A program made the position numbers and the translations under genes. A DNA stretch of 64,000 nt from Chloranthus sessilifolius. Taxonomy: Eukaryota; Streptophyta; Magnoliopsida; Chloranthales; Chloranthaceae. Below, one piece after another: positions 22,550 to 33,446 of this stretch. A model generated the notes under the pieces. That model was not told where the DNA came from. It saw nothing but the letters and a program-made list of their open reading frames with translations, and searched no databases. Positions within the stretch are counted from its first letter, which is position 1. Each line of letters begins with the position of its first letter. The DNA lies in the NCBI GenBank assembly GCA_021018995.1, contig CM037593.1, positions 43,599,810 to 43,663,809 on the forward strand, written 5' to 3'.

Positions 22550-24380
22550 TCCCTCTCTCCTTTCTTCTTAGGAGTTTTATTTTTGTAATCTTTTAGTATT
22601 AATGAAATTTTCTTTTCCTGTTATTCTGTAAAGTTCTTTGTTTTCGGTTGTTTTCATTCTTGTTATTTTCTTTTCTCTGACCATAAATTTGCTGCACACC
22701 CACCTTTGAACCAGTGAGGACACTGCTCCTCATAGGTTTGGGGGTGTGGCAGGCAGATCCTGCCAATGGAATAGTTAACCTAAGTGCAGCAGAATCATGT
22801 GAGTAAGATGGAAATGGGTCATGTTCACTGGAGAATTTGAAAAATAATGAAATTTAAAATTTTTTCTAACCTTTAGGCATTACAAACTTTTAAATTTTCA
22901 CATTTCCATGATGAGATCACCGAGGAAACTCACTTGTATCAGCACTTATTGAATCATTAGAGAGAGAAAAAGGTAAGGACATACTTAAGAATTCAAAGGA
23001 AGACCATAACCAGTGAGATTTGGGCCTATACAAAAAATTTTTCTTTGAGGAGTGACTAAGGCAATTTCTTCTAGCTCTAAGGACTGGCTGGGTCACTGTG
23101 CCCACTAGAAGTTAGGCAACTCCAAGTTGAAACAACTGACAGCACTCATGAGAGTTAGGAAAGGATCAAGGCCTTCTCTTGGACAGTTTGAGCCTAAATA
23201 GACCAACTTTAAGCAACTGCCCTTATCCATACCGCCTTTGAGCTTTAAATCCTAAATTTCTTCAAAATGCACCTAAGTACCTGAACCTATGAACCTGATT
23301 CACCCTACCCTCACTCTGAGAATTCAGAAGGTAAAGGAGAAAGAGTTGAAGATGAACTAGCTATGGTAAACACTAGGTGAATGGAGAAAAAGTATGTCAA
23401 AATTCTGGCAGTATGGTAACTGAGAAAGTGGTGGCATTTCAGAAAAGCGAAAACAAAATAAAAAGAAGAAAAGTGCATAAAAAAGAAATAAAAACAATAA
23501 TGAAGAGGAGTAAGAGAGGAGTCAAGAGGGAACTTTCATTGAGAAAATCGAAATCAAGAAGAGAAACTGATCACTTCAAATCTGAAAACCTCAATGAAGA
23601 TGAAAGGAGCTGAATTAAAGAAGGTGAAGTCATGAATCACCTCCTTCACCTATTGATTTCTCAATTTTGAACCCCTTTTCAACCTTCCATTCTTTTTAAC
23701 CCCACTCCATAAGCCACATTACAGCCCAGTTAAAAGCCCTTGAGATCCAGAGTTGAATGAGCTATCTTGTGGAGATAGAGAGTTGTTCAATCTATGGTGA
23801 GGATCTGTCAATGATGCCAGAACTTCAGAGCTATGCCTATGCTCATGCTTACAGACCCATTTGGGGGATGTAACTGCTCTTGCGCTTGAGAGAAAATGAA
23901 ACCCTCAATAGTTCTTTATGAGAGTATGCCCTGGAGAGTTTTGGGTCTTATCTTGAATGCATTAGGTGTGACCTATAACCTAATTTTTGATCTAGTGATG
24001 AGCTCAATGTTGACACACCTGTGTAGCGTCTCTGGTGTAAACTGATTGGAAATGTTGTGCTTTCATGAGAAGCTTATATTGTTTAAATTTCTGTGCAGCA
24101 CTGGTGTCTGAATTTCTTATATTCTTACTGATTCAAGGGTGAACTAACTCTATTTCTTGACTGCTACTTGATAATAATGCACTTTTGTTAACTGTCTCAT
24201 TGAGAAGTTTGTGGGTGTCTTCACTGAAAACCCTCAGGAGACTTCACTCCTCCACTAGGGATCACCTAGGGGTTTAAAAGGCTAGGTACATGCGCTAAAT
24301 GTATTCGTGCTCCCTACGAAAGTGGCATTTAATTTCTGTAGTTATTTTAGTGTAGCTTTGCAAAGGGATTAGCAAAGATT
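22550..24380 (+). other. A3 non-coding 3' internal region
   Basis: No convincing gene. The internal polypurine-like AGGTTTGGGGGTGTGG is at 22734-22749. The basic A-rich stretch is at 23377-23613, again open. Confidence 0.55.
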
Positions 24381-24393
24381 AGGTTTGGGGGTG
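24381..24393 (+). other. Polypurine tract of A3
   Basis: AGGTTTGGGGGTG, directly before the TGTT of LTR3. Confidence 0.75.
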
Positions 24394-25303
24394 TGTTAAG
24401 ACCTGAAAACTACCACCTTTCACCCCTTAACTTAACCTGTGATGAGACCCTTAGCCCTTTAATAAATGTTTGTTAAGCTATTTTTGTAGGTAATAAACAG
24501 CAGTGCAATAAGGCCATAAATCCTGCTAAGGAGCCTATTTTGACCCCAGAAGACCCTCAAAAAAATGAGCCATGAATCCAGACCTGAGGTAAGCCTCGCG
24601 CAGCTGACAAAGCTTCAAAGGATTCAGGAATTTAGGCTTCACGCAGTCCTCGCTACGTTCCCCAAGACTTCACAAAAACTTCTCATGTAGTTGAGTGACA
24701 GACTAGCTTCAAAATCCTACCTCGCACAGCTGTCTCACAGTAGCTGCAAGATGCAAATGTCAAAGGAGCTGTTGCGCAGTTCAAAAAAACCTCGAAGCTA
24801 TCGTGAGGATTCTCGTGAAGATCTGTCAAGAGAACCTCTCGCCCAGTCTATAAACTATCAAAGCATCGCGAGGATCCTCGCGAAGTTCCATTAAGAAGTG
24901 AACTTCTCGCGCAATTCTCGCGTTGTTCAGGAAGAAAGCAGCCTCGCAAAGCCAGGGTTAGCGTCGCGAAGATCTATTGTGAAATGGAATGCTCGCGCAG
25001 TTCCCGCGCTATTCACAAGTAGCAATCCAACTGTGCGAAGCTCAATCCAGCGAGAGCGCACCAACCTCGCAACAACTGAAGCTTCAAAGTTAAACTCAAC
25101 CATGCGAGGAACAGAGCTACCATGCGACGAGTCTGGGAAACGATGGCTACCTAGCGAAGCTCTGAACTTTAACCTTCCATCGCTTCAGTAGAGGACTTTC
25201 TGGGAATTTTTAAGGATTAGGGCACGCACTCGCACACTCGAATCTCTGTGCACGTGCCCCGAGGCATCTAAGGATCATTAATAGGCCATGTGGCATCGCT
25301 AAA

Positions 25304-25350
25304 ATTAGGGTTTCCTAACCCTAATGCGCCACCACACCACCGCTATATAA
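25304..25350 (+). promoter_or_regulatory. LTR3 core promoter: inverted telo-box and TATA box
   Basis: ATTAGGGTT at 25304-25312, AACCCTAAT at 25317-25325, TATATAA at 25344-25350. Confidence 0.7.
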
Positions 25351-25847
25351 ACCCAAACTTGGTTTAGGTTTAGGAGCCTAGACTTTATCCCTGATACGGG
25401 ATCTGAGATCATTTTCTTTTCTGTTCTTCTGTAGTTGTAAGTAGTTTTCTTTTTTTCTTTTTCTTTCTCTCCATAGTCTAGCACTTGCTGGCTATGCCTT
25501 TGTATGTATTTTTGGAACTAGTTTAATGGATGTTTTGTAATAGGATATGTACTTTTATGGGATGTGTGTGAATGAGAGTTGCTCTGTGCAAGGCTGCTAC
25601 CTTGTGATCCGCCATTGCTTTGGCTGTGATTCAAAGCAATGGAGGACTGACTCTCAAGATCCATTTAGATCCAAGTGACCTGTGTGTCTGGTCTATCATG
25701 GTCCGATACAGCGTTAGCCCCACCATAGGACCCACTAGATCTGAAATCCCCATGGGAGCCTGAGCTGGTAGCCTTGTGGCCATGGTGGTGGCAGCAATAT
25801 TACTGTTCTGTTTTGGACTCTATGAGGAGGATAGCCTCTGGGATAGT

Positions 25848-25869
25848 CTGTGACCATTCAAGTGGACAG
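25848..25869 (+). other. LTR3 hairpin motif, first copy
   Basis: Seven pairs kept, loop TTCAAG, followed by AGGCTATAGCCT. Confidence 0.5.
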
Positions 25870-26271
25870 GCTATAGCCTTAGGGTGAAGCCAATCCGTAG
25901 TATCCAATATGGATTCTTCTTCTCTGCACATGTGCTTGTAGCCTTGTGAGAGATTGTACAGAGGCAAACTCCCCTATATTTGTATAGACCCGCCATCAGA
26001 TGTTAGATCTGATCTGGTTATGGAGATTGTAGGCTGGGCCATTGTAGTCCCACTCATGCAATGGATAGTTAGATCGAAGGTTGTACTCAATCCCTTGCTG
26101 GTTCTATGTGTCTGGGCTAACATGATCCTATACAGCCCTAGCCCCACACATAGAGCTTTAGAGGTTGAGGTTCCCTATGGATTCTTGAGCTTGTAGCCTG
26201 GATGAAGTAGTGCCTACAATGATTAACTTGTTTTAACCCATCTCTGGACTGTGGTTCCCCTATGGGATAGT

Positions 26272-26293
26272 CTGTGACCATTTGAGTGGACAG
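26272..26293 (+). other. LTR3 hairpin motif, second copy
   Basis: Seven pairs kept, loop TTTGAG. Confidence 0.5.
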
Positions 26294-26799
26294 GTTATAG
26301 CCATAAGGGATTGGATCACGGCACTGAGATGGGTTGGATTCTTTCTCCTCAGTGGTTATAATGTAGCCATTGGACAGGATTTCTATAACATCATATCTGA
26401 ATCTGAGTTACAAAACTCCTCTGATCTAGACCCAATAGCATACTTCTCACCCTTTTATATTTATTTTCCCACACTCCATCCATCTTCTCAACCCTTTCTG
26501 TAGTTAATTCATTAGGCTACCTTAGGATATTTAGAATAAGTGACCCTAAACTCCCTTCCTTTTAGGACTTCCAGATCTGTAGTAAGATCTGGAGGGACTA
26601 CTAGAGATGGCTCCCTTGGAGCCGTAGATCACCTTTTCCCTATGGGACAAACTCTTACTTATCAAAACTTGCTACAATGGACCCTGTATCTTGCAGGTCT
26701 AGGATTTCTCAGTTGTGCTGATTCCATCCCCTGTTTTACTTTGATTTTAAATTGGTTTTACCACCAACAAATAAAGTAAGCACACTGGGAGTCGCAGCA

Positions 26800-27179
26800 A
26801 GTTTTTGGCGCCGTTGTCGGGGATAAGATGATCTATTAGTAGACCCTTAGTTTTTATATTTTTAGTATTCTTTGTAGCTGTGAATAATTGATACTGCTGA
26901 TGTAATTTTGAATCTTTCTTACAGATCTAGACAGCAACAGAGAAGGACAGTGGACTGCATTTGGAGATTAGCTACCTCTGTTTGCAATTATCTAACCTTT
27001 AAAACTCAATCTAGTTTCTTTGAAAATTCCATAGCAGTTATTTAGTATAGTTGTAAATTTATGTTTTCTTAAAATAGCTGTAAATTTGTTAGAAAATTCT
27101 TTGACTAAAGTATAATGTGCTTGCAAGGAGTTGTCCCTGCTGGTGGTGTGTTTATGTGCTAGGTAGGAGATCTCTTAGT
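26800..27179 (+). other. A4 fragment: primer-binding site and leader only
   Basis: The primer-binding site TGGCGCCGTTGTCGGGGA (26806-26823) has one mismatch to A3. The leader then follows A2 up to GATCTCTTAGT and stops at 27179, where unrelated sequence begins. Gag and everything beyond are missing, so the array was cut here by a deletion or by recombination. Confidence 0.8.
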
Positions 27180-28392
27180 AAACTCTCCTCCAATTGAGAG
27201 GTTGATTTACATAAAGGCTTGCTGAGGCTGTTGCTTGAAGAAAATGAGAGGTTGAAGGGTGTGCATAGAGAAGCTGTCATGGGGTTGAAGATGAGCTGTA
27301 GCTTGGGGTTCTGCCGGTCGAGATGGTTGGATAGAATCTTGATTGCATATCGAGAGGTTAGAAGATGGCTGCAACTTGGGCATATCGAAAGGTGTACATA
27401 TGTTTGTGGTCAACAGGTGTTATGGATTGGCTTGTAGCTGGAGCTTTGCATGCAAGTTACCGATAGGTTGGGTTTCCAGCTGCATGAACCATTCGACAGG
27501 TTGTTTTCAGCATTTTGATAGGATGACTGCTTCATTGTTGATCTTGTCGACAGGTTGGAGGAGACATTTGTTGCGGCTGCAGTTGCTATAGTGAGGATTA
27601 AATGCAGCTGAAGTCGAGAGGATTTTGATTGTTGAAGCTGCTAAATGAAAGTGTATCTCGACAGGTGCAATGGGAGTTTGACTTTCTTGGTCGAAAGGTT
27701 CAAAATGCATGGAGTTGGGAGCAATGCTATTGCTGAACCAGTCGACAGGTTTGGTGTGTGCTCTAGTGAAGCTGTCGAGAGGATGCTAGTTTAGCCAAGT
27801 GCACATCGATAGGATAGGAAGATGGGGTTATAGCTTCATGTTGTCGCTAGGTTTGAACACTAAATGGTTGATAGGTGTGAGCTATATTTCGACAAGTTTC
27901 TGTTGAAGGTGTTTCATCCAACTATTCGAGAGGTGCATTCTCTGTTTCAGCCTCAATCCGCGAGGTTTAGCTGCTACAAGTTGACATGTTGATCGCCATT
28001 TTGAGTGAGTGCTGCTGCAATTCATAATACTAGTGCTGCTGGTGAACCATGTAGCTAAACTGCTACTGCTCCTATGTATTGTTGCACTTGCATGCTTGAA
28101 CCTTGGAGTGCGGTAGCTGAATATTGGCCTGCTCAAGTATCTTTTGCTGCTGAATGTACTTGAACCATATGCACCAGCTGAAGATCCTCTTTAGCTCAAG
28201 TACACACTAGATAGCTGCAGAGGGCTCTTTGAGCTACTTGAGTATGCTTTAGTGTGCACACAGCTATTTGGTGTGCAGATAAATGCTTTATGCGCTCAGG
28301 TTCAAACTTGAGAGGTTTACTCTCCATCAAGTGCAACTACTCAACATCAATCTTCTCGGGTGCATCAAAGCAGCAACTATTCGGGAGTGAAG
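27180..28392 (-). repeat. Array of TCGA[C/G]AGGTT words, probable regulatory piece of an Athila-like element
   Basis: No gene. At least 17 copies of a word such as TCGACAGGTT or TCGAGAGGTT lie between about 27317 and 27960, 20-75 bases apart, with weaker copies to about 28390. Read on the minus strand, the words (AACCTGTCGA) and some flanks (AACTTGCATGCAAAGC) resemble the K LTR array at 59395-59815. It may be part of element J or of another broken copy; I cannot find its primer site or edges. Confidence 0.5.
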
Positions 28393-29438
28393 TTCTGAAA
28401 TTGCTTTTAAATGATTGAAAACTCCTTATTGGCACTTCTTAACTGAAAGTTGCACTAAGGATGTAATTACCTCCTTACTGCAAAACATCACTAAAAAGTA
28501 ATTATTAACTACTCGGAGGCTTAGCGAAAGCCAGGTTTAAAGGGTAAAATGTGGCATACAATAGTGACTAACAATTTCTGAAAATAAAAACCATTACACT
28601 AAGATCCTCCAACTCTCAATTTTAGTGGTCAATTAAAATCAAGAAAATTTGGATGTTTACAAAGTAGAAAAAGTGCACAAAAATAAATCTAAACTAGAAA
28701 GCAGTAAAATTGATCTTCTGTCTCCCAAGCTTAGTCGTCAATTGCTTTTGAGACACTTCTAATACTCTACTCTAGAAAGTAATAAAATCTATCCTCAGGG
28801 TGATCTTCCATCTCTCAATCTCAGTTGTCAATTGATTTCGAGAAGCCTTGGATGCTTCTTCTGGGTATTGGACTCTCTTATTTATAGATCCATAAGAGAC
28901 CGGTTTACAAAATTAATGACTCTAATAAAAGTAAAATTCTAAAACTACAGTTTCCTAAAACTCTAAACTTCCTAATTCTAATCTTCCTTGCTTTGAATAA
29001 TAGATGTGTGCACAACTTCTTCTCCTAATTTCTAGCAGCGGATATCTTCGCCAATCTTCTCAGATCCATAATGTGTAGAACTTCTAACTTTAGAATTCTC
29101 GATTCTATGCATGGCGGTGCAATTCTAGCGTGATCTATAGCAGTGCATGAGCTTTAATGTATAAAATCAAAGTTAGGATTTTGATTCTTTAATTTTGTAC
29201 GATTCCTTTTCTCAATCACTCATAAGTCACCTCGATCTCTCCAGTCAATGAGTTTTCTTATGCAGAATCATAAAGTACGATTCTCTTCTTCTCTAAATTT
29301 TTGCTCATCTTTATTTACGATTTGAATCGTTTTCTTCTTTCAGTTCAGACGGGTGATTCATCTGCTACGATTTGGATCGTGTTCACATGCGATCTTCTTT
29401 CAACTGCTTTAGAAGTGCATTTTGGCATTATTAATATT
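28393..29438 (-). repeat. Probable LTR part of minus-strand element J
   Basis: No gene. On the minus strand a good TATA box (TATAAATA in ATCTATAAATAAGAG) lies near 28870-28885. Upstream of it, at about 29090-29395, are words built on CGATTTGAATCGT and TACGATT. The LTR start of J would be at 55492 on the far side of H, so this block is read as the continuation of that LTR. The LTR's other edge is not clear. Confidence 0.4.
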
Positions 29439-29443
29439 TTTAT
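29439..29443. other. Left target-site duplication of element H
   Basis: TTTAT directly before the LTR start TGTAATGCCC, matched by TTTAT at 55373-55377. Confidence 0.9.
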
Positions 29444-30009
29444 TGTAATGCCCTAAAACATTTGACCTTTGAACAATTTTCTTTGGTGCGCGTGCCTGAC
29501 TGTTCGTACGTCAAAGAGGGTGCAAAACATTGAGTAATGTTTGTGAATTTAGATCTTCTATAAAGAGATGGAATTAGAAGGTATTTGGACCATAAGAGAA
29601 TGACATATACTAATGTTTGATGTAGTAGCTTAGCACTTAAGCCTGGGGCTTAGTTATAAGGAAATAAATGCAAGTGAAGGCCTTGCATTCAATTCCCTTT
29701 ATATCTTATGATTAGAATTTATGAAGAGAGAGGAGAGTAAAGGTTCTTTGGTTCGAAATTGCATGGATGTGATTACGCAAGCCGCGCATGAAGCGAAGAT
29801 TGAGAATTAAACCAATCCCCACGTGTTCCACACAAACCCTAGATTGGAGTTGAGTTGTAGAATTGGGAGATCGATAAATTTGAGGTAAGAAATTCATATT
29901 AATTTGAGAATTAATATTTTGGTAGGTTTTTCATTTATTTGTGATCGAAATTTTATAAGGAAAGATGATAGAGTTGAGAAAGAATGGAGATGAAATGCAA
30001 AAACCAAAG

Positions 30010-30400
30010 ATTTGATGAAATCTATAAATTTTGATCAATCAAAATTTGATTCGATCGATCGAAATTGACCTGAGATAATGGAATACGATTTTTGGAGAAA
30101 TTCATTCGATCAAAATAAAATTTGATTGAACAAAATGTGTTTTGACCGAACGAGTCCCACACTCGATCGATCGAAACGTATATAATAGGGATTTTGAATT
30201 TTTACTGTCAGGATTCGACCGATCAAAATATTTTGATCGATCGAATTGGAAATTCGATCGATCGAATTATAAATTATTCGATTGAGATTGTAGTGCCAGA
30301 CTTTGGATTTTGAGGGGTTTGACCGATCAAAAATATTTTGATCAATCAAATTTGGATTTTGATCAATCGAAATAGGGGATCAATCGATCGAATTTGCCTT
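30010..30400 (+). repeat. TTCGATCGATCGAA word array in the 5' LTR of H
   Basis: About 14 words derived from the 14-base palindrome TTCGATCGATCGAA, many with C-to-T or G-to-A changes (GATCAATCAAA). The 3' LTR counterpart at 53555-53870 has fewer units. Confidence 0.7.
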
Positions 30401-30914
30401 ATTCAGGATTTTGTTGTGTTTTGTGTTAGGGATTGTGAGGAGATCTTATATCTTCTTGTTTCGCATCATTTCTAATGTATGAACTATGAATTTATGTGTT
30501 AGGTTGACCATATGCTTGTGAGAGGTTGAGGCCAGATCGTGTCTAAAGACTTCGCTTGTGACTTCGAGTCGAGGTAGGGAAATCCCTATACCATGTATAT
30601 TCGATATCAATGGCATGTGTGTTAGTGTACAAGCTATGATAAGTTTTGTCAACATCTAAGCATAAATTGTTTTAAGACCCAAATGTGAATGTGTTAATGT
30701 GCGTGTGTGATTCGAAGAATGCATTGTCATGAGGAAACCTCTCAAGCTTTGTTTTAGTAGTATGCTACCATGTGGAATCCTTCGTGATTCATGTCGATAT
30801 GTGAGTGAGAAAGATTACGTTTTAGTTTTAGCGTTCAAACTTAACTATACTTAGCACATCACACGGTGATAAACTATATGTTATGCACGATAATTTGAGG
30901 TTTATATGTGAATA

Positions 30915-30990
30915 CCCGACCGACGCGACGATATATCCGTGACCGACGCGGCGGGATATTCGTGACCGGTATGGTGGGATATCCGTACAA
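30915..30990 (+). repeat. Short tandem repeat in the 5' LTR of H
   Basis: About three units of 25-28 bases built on GACGCGGCGGGATATCCGTG. The 3' LTR has the same block at about 54379-54455. Confidence 0.6.
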
Positions 30991-31896
30991 CCTTTGTGTC
31001 AATTGTGAAATCATACCGGCCAATGGTAAAATCTATGTTCGGCACAAGTGTCCATCTATGTTGGGACCTTTGGCACCATATGCAAAAGGCTCATATGAAC
31101 GACGATGGTGGGTATTCTATCAGGGGCTCGATGCTATACATGCTCGAGCAATTACTTAAGTAAAACACTTTAAGTTTCTTCCTTTGTGTTACATGAATCA
31201 ATAGATGTTCATATGATAAGCTTCCTTCACTAAGAAAAATGTGTGTTTCATTTAGTTATCTTGAAATGTGCACCAATGCTTTGCTTTGCTCAATCCATTA
31301 TTTTTGAAATTGGATTACCAGTAAGCAAAAATCATGTTTTCATATATGTCATGAGATATACGTACTTTGATAAGAAGTGCATGCTATTAGTTTCTCCGTA
31401 CTGAGCTTAGATGAAGCTCATTCCTCGACTATACATCACAGGTACAGGTGAAGACTTGGGTGCAGAAAACCAAGACAAGGAGGATTTTGATTACTCCCCG
31501 GGGAAGGAGGATCAAGAACCTCATTTAGAGAATTGTTTCATTTGTGCAAGGCCCGGGTAGGTCCGGCCTTCGAAATTTGGTTTAGAGTATGGTTTAGTCG
31601 TGTTTGTAAAGACTATGTTTTTGGAGACACTTTTGTATGATTATTTTGTGAACCATGTTTCGGTAAGGGATAGCCCTTATCGGTGGTTCTTTTGTCCATA
31701 TGCACTCGTATGGAATTAGAACCATTATTTTCAGCACCACTTTGATAAAGTAGAATTGGAGATTTTTTTTGTTAGTTATGTTGTGCTTTGTTTCCATTTC
31801 ATAATGTGGATGTGCCAGGTGTTTCTTTCGGGGATCGGCCTTAGTGTCGATCCGACGGACCGGGTTACGCAGTTAGGAAATCTGGGCTGTCACAGT

Positions 31897-31908
31897 TGGT
31901 ATCAGAGC
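31897..31908 (+). other. Primer-binding site of H (initiator tRNA-Met)
   Basis: TGGTATCAGAGC, two bases after the LTR end; complementary to the 3' end of plant initiator tRNA-Met. Confidence 0.9.
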
Positions 31909-32019
31909 TCCGACTTTAGAGACTTCTAACAAGTCTTAGCTTGGTTAGAGATTTGATATTTTGTTAGAATATAGGGACCATCTATTAATGAGACTTTTGT
32001 TTCATTGTAGCAGATTCAG

Positions 32020-33204
32020 ATGGATCAGAGAGGTAGAGGATGATCTAGAGGAGGTCATCATAGGACCTTGAGGAGTATCAATGACATCCCTTCAGCTTCG
32101 ATTAGGAATCAAAGACACCCTCCTAATGAGAGAGGTCATAGGGATAAGGCAGCAGATAGGATGGCACAGGCCATGGAGGCAGTCGCCGCTGCCATGGCCC
32201 AGCAGACTCATCAGACGACATTGTTGGCTGAGCAGACGACACTATTGGCCGTAATAAATAACATGACCCATTAGCAGCCACCACCACCTCCGTTAGCACT
32301 TTTGCTATCATTGTTTATGGACTTTAGGAGATTGAGACCTTCGAGTTTCCACGGACAGATGGATCCGTTGGAGGCAGAAAAATGGCTAAATCAAATGGAA
32401 AAGCTTCTAGAGAAACTCCATAGTACAAAAAATGAGAAAGTTGGTTGGGCTTCCTTCCAAGTTGAGGGTGATGCCAATTTGTGGGGGAAATCGGTGTTGA
32501 GAAAGAGAGAAGTTGAAGGTCTTCACGACCCATGGACTTGGACAGAGTTTGTTCAAGTGTTCAATAAAGAGTATTTCCTCAAGCAAGTGAGGAATTAGTT
32601 GAAAGGGATTTTGCTAACCTGGAGCAAGGGAATATGACCGTACGAGAGTATGGTAATGAATTTACACGTTTATCAAGATTTGCACCTAAATTAGTGGCCA
32701 CTGAGGAGATGAAAGCCAACAAATTTGAAGAAGGCTTTAGGCCGAATGTAAAAGATAGAATATCGATATTTGAGCTAGAAACCTACGTTGAAGTGATGGG
32801 AGAGGCCATTGAGGTAGAGAGAGATATAAACAACATGTACAAGAGGTATGAACTGCAGAACAAAAATAAGGCAAGCCAAGGGAGAGCAAGTGACTACAAC
32901 TTAGGAACAAAAAGCTGAGGTTTGTAGCACCAACTCCAATTTTAAGATAACCTGCCTATACGAATTATCATAGGCCCACAACATCTACTCTCATGAGACC
33001 TTTCTGTATCAAGGGCCCTGCTCAGACTCAGATGTCTGGAGCATCAGTTACTCAGGGATCCTTGAGAGCGACATCATCTAGTCCCCAAGTCAAGTGTGCC
33101 CGTTGTGGCAAATCTCCTAAAACTTCTGATTGTAGGCGAGACATGGGGGGATGTTTTAAATGTGGAAAGATGGGCCATATGATCCATGACTGTCCAAAGC
33201 TGTG
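32020..33204 (+). pseudogene. gag: H gag, broken
   Basis: The start is the ATG at 32020 (MDQRGRG), followed at once by TGA at 32041. The frame then shows an alanine/glutamine-rich N-terminal part, a stop at 32272 and the Gag core (FHGQMDPLEAEKWLNQMEKL, WTWTEFVQVFNKEYF). A frameshift near 32600 moves it to GNMTVREYGNEF and LETYVEVMGEAIEVE. A CCHC zinc knuckle lies at 33152-33193 (CFKCGKMGHMIHDC). A second, incomplete cysteine motif (CARCGKSPKTSDC) comes just before it. Length and order are those of a chromovirus Gag. Confidence 0.82.
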
Positions 33205-33446
33205 AAAAGAAGGTACGATTTCTTCTACTACCACGCATGGGCCTACGCGATCTACAAGAACATCGTACAAGGCCGTACTTTTGCAGTAATAGCTGAAGAT
33301 GCTTGGGCGAGTAAGGATGTTATTCAAGGTATAATTGTCTAGTTATGTTCAAGTTGATTTAATTGTGTGTAGATGAAGAAAGTGCATAGATAGAATGATC
33401 TATAGATTTTGTTTTAAGACTGTTTAATTTTACCATGCATGCCTGA

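Larger units (their letters stand above)
24394..26799 (+). repeat. LTR3 of family A (3' LTR of A3, 5' LTR of truncated A4)
   Basis: 2406 bases from TGTTAAGACC to GTCGCAGCA; the usual final ACA is GCA here. The CG-word array is at about 24590-25160 and the rest is laid out as in LTR2. Confidence 0.9.
1..27179 (+). mobile_element. Tandem array of Athila-like LTR retrotransposons (family A)
   Basis: Three LTRs in the same orientation (3378-5370, 13493-15904, 24394-26799) alternate with internal regions: the end of A1, all of A2, all of A3 and the first 380 bases of A4. Each LTR is preceded by a polypurine tract and followed by a tRNA-Asp type primer-binding site, so every LTR is at once the 3' LTR of one copy and the 5' LTR of the next. 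The pol proteins match the Athila lineage of Ty3/gypsy: FMDD reverse transcriptase, ADHLSR at the RNase H end, no chromodomain. The array starts beyond the left edge. On the right it breaks off at 27179, inside the leader. All copies are defective. Confidence 0.9.
29444..31894 (+). repeat. 5' LTR of H
   Basis: It begins TGTAATGCCC and ends GGGCTGTCACA, 2451 bases. It includes a TATAAAG near 29559 as a possible TATA box, an array of TCGATCGATCGAA words (30010-30400) and a short tandem repeat (30915-30990). The TTTAT duplication lies just outside. Confidence 0.9.

Noticed and set aside
27882-28136. Serine-rich open frame on the minus strand, and other frames in 27207-27710.
   Set aside because: They follow from the repeated words of the array and have no recognisable domain or conserved copy.
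30010-30400. The TCGATCGA words as a CRISPR array or satellite.
   Set aside because: Spacing is irregular, words are degenerate palindromes, and the array sits inside a plant LTR.
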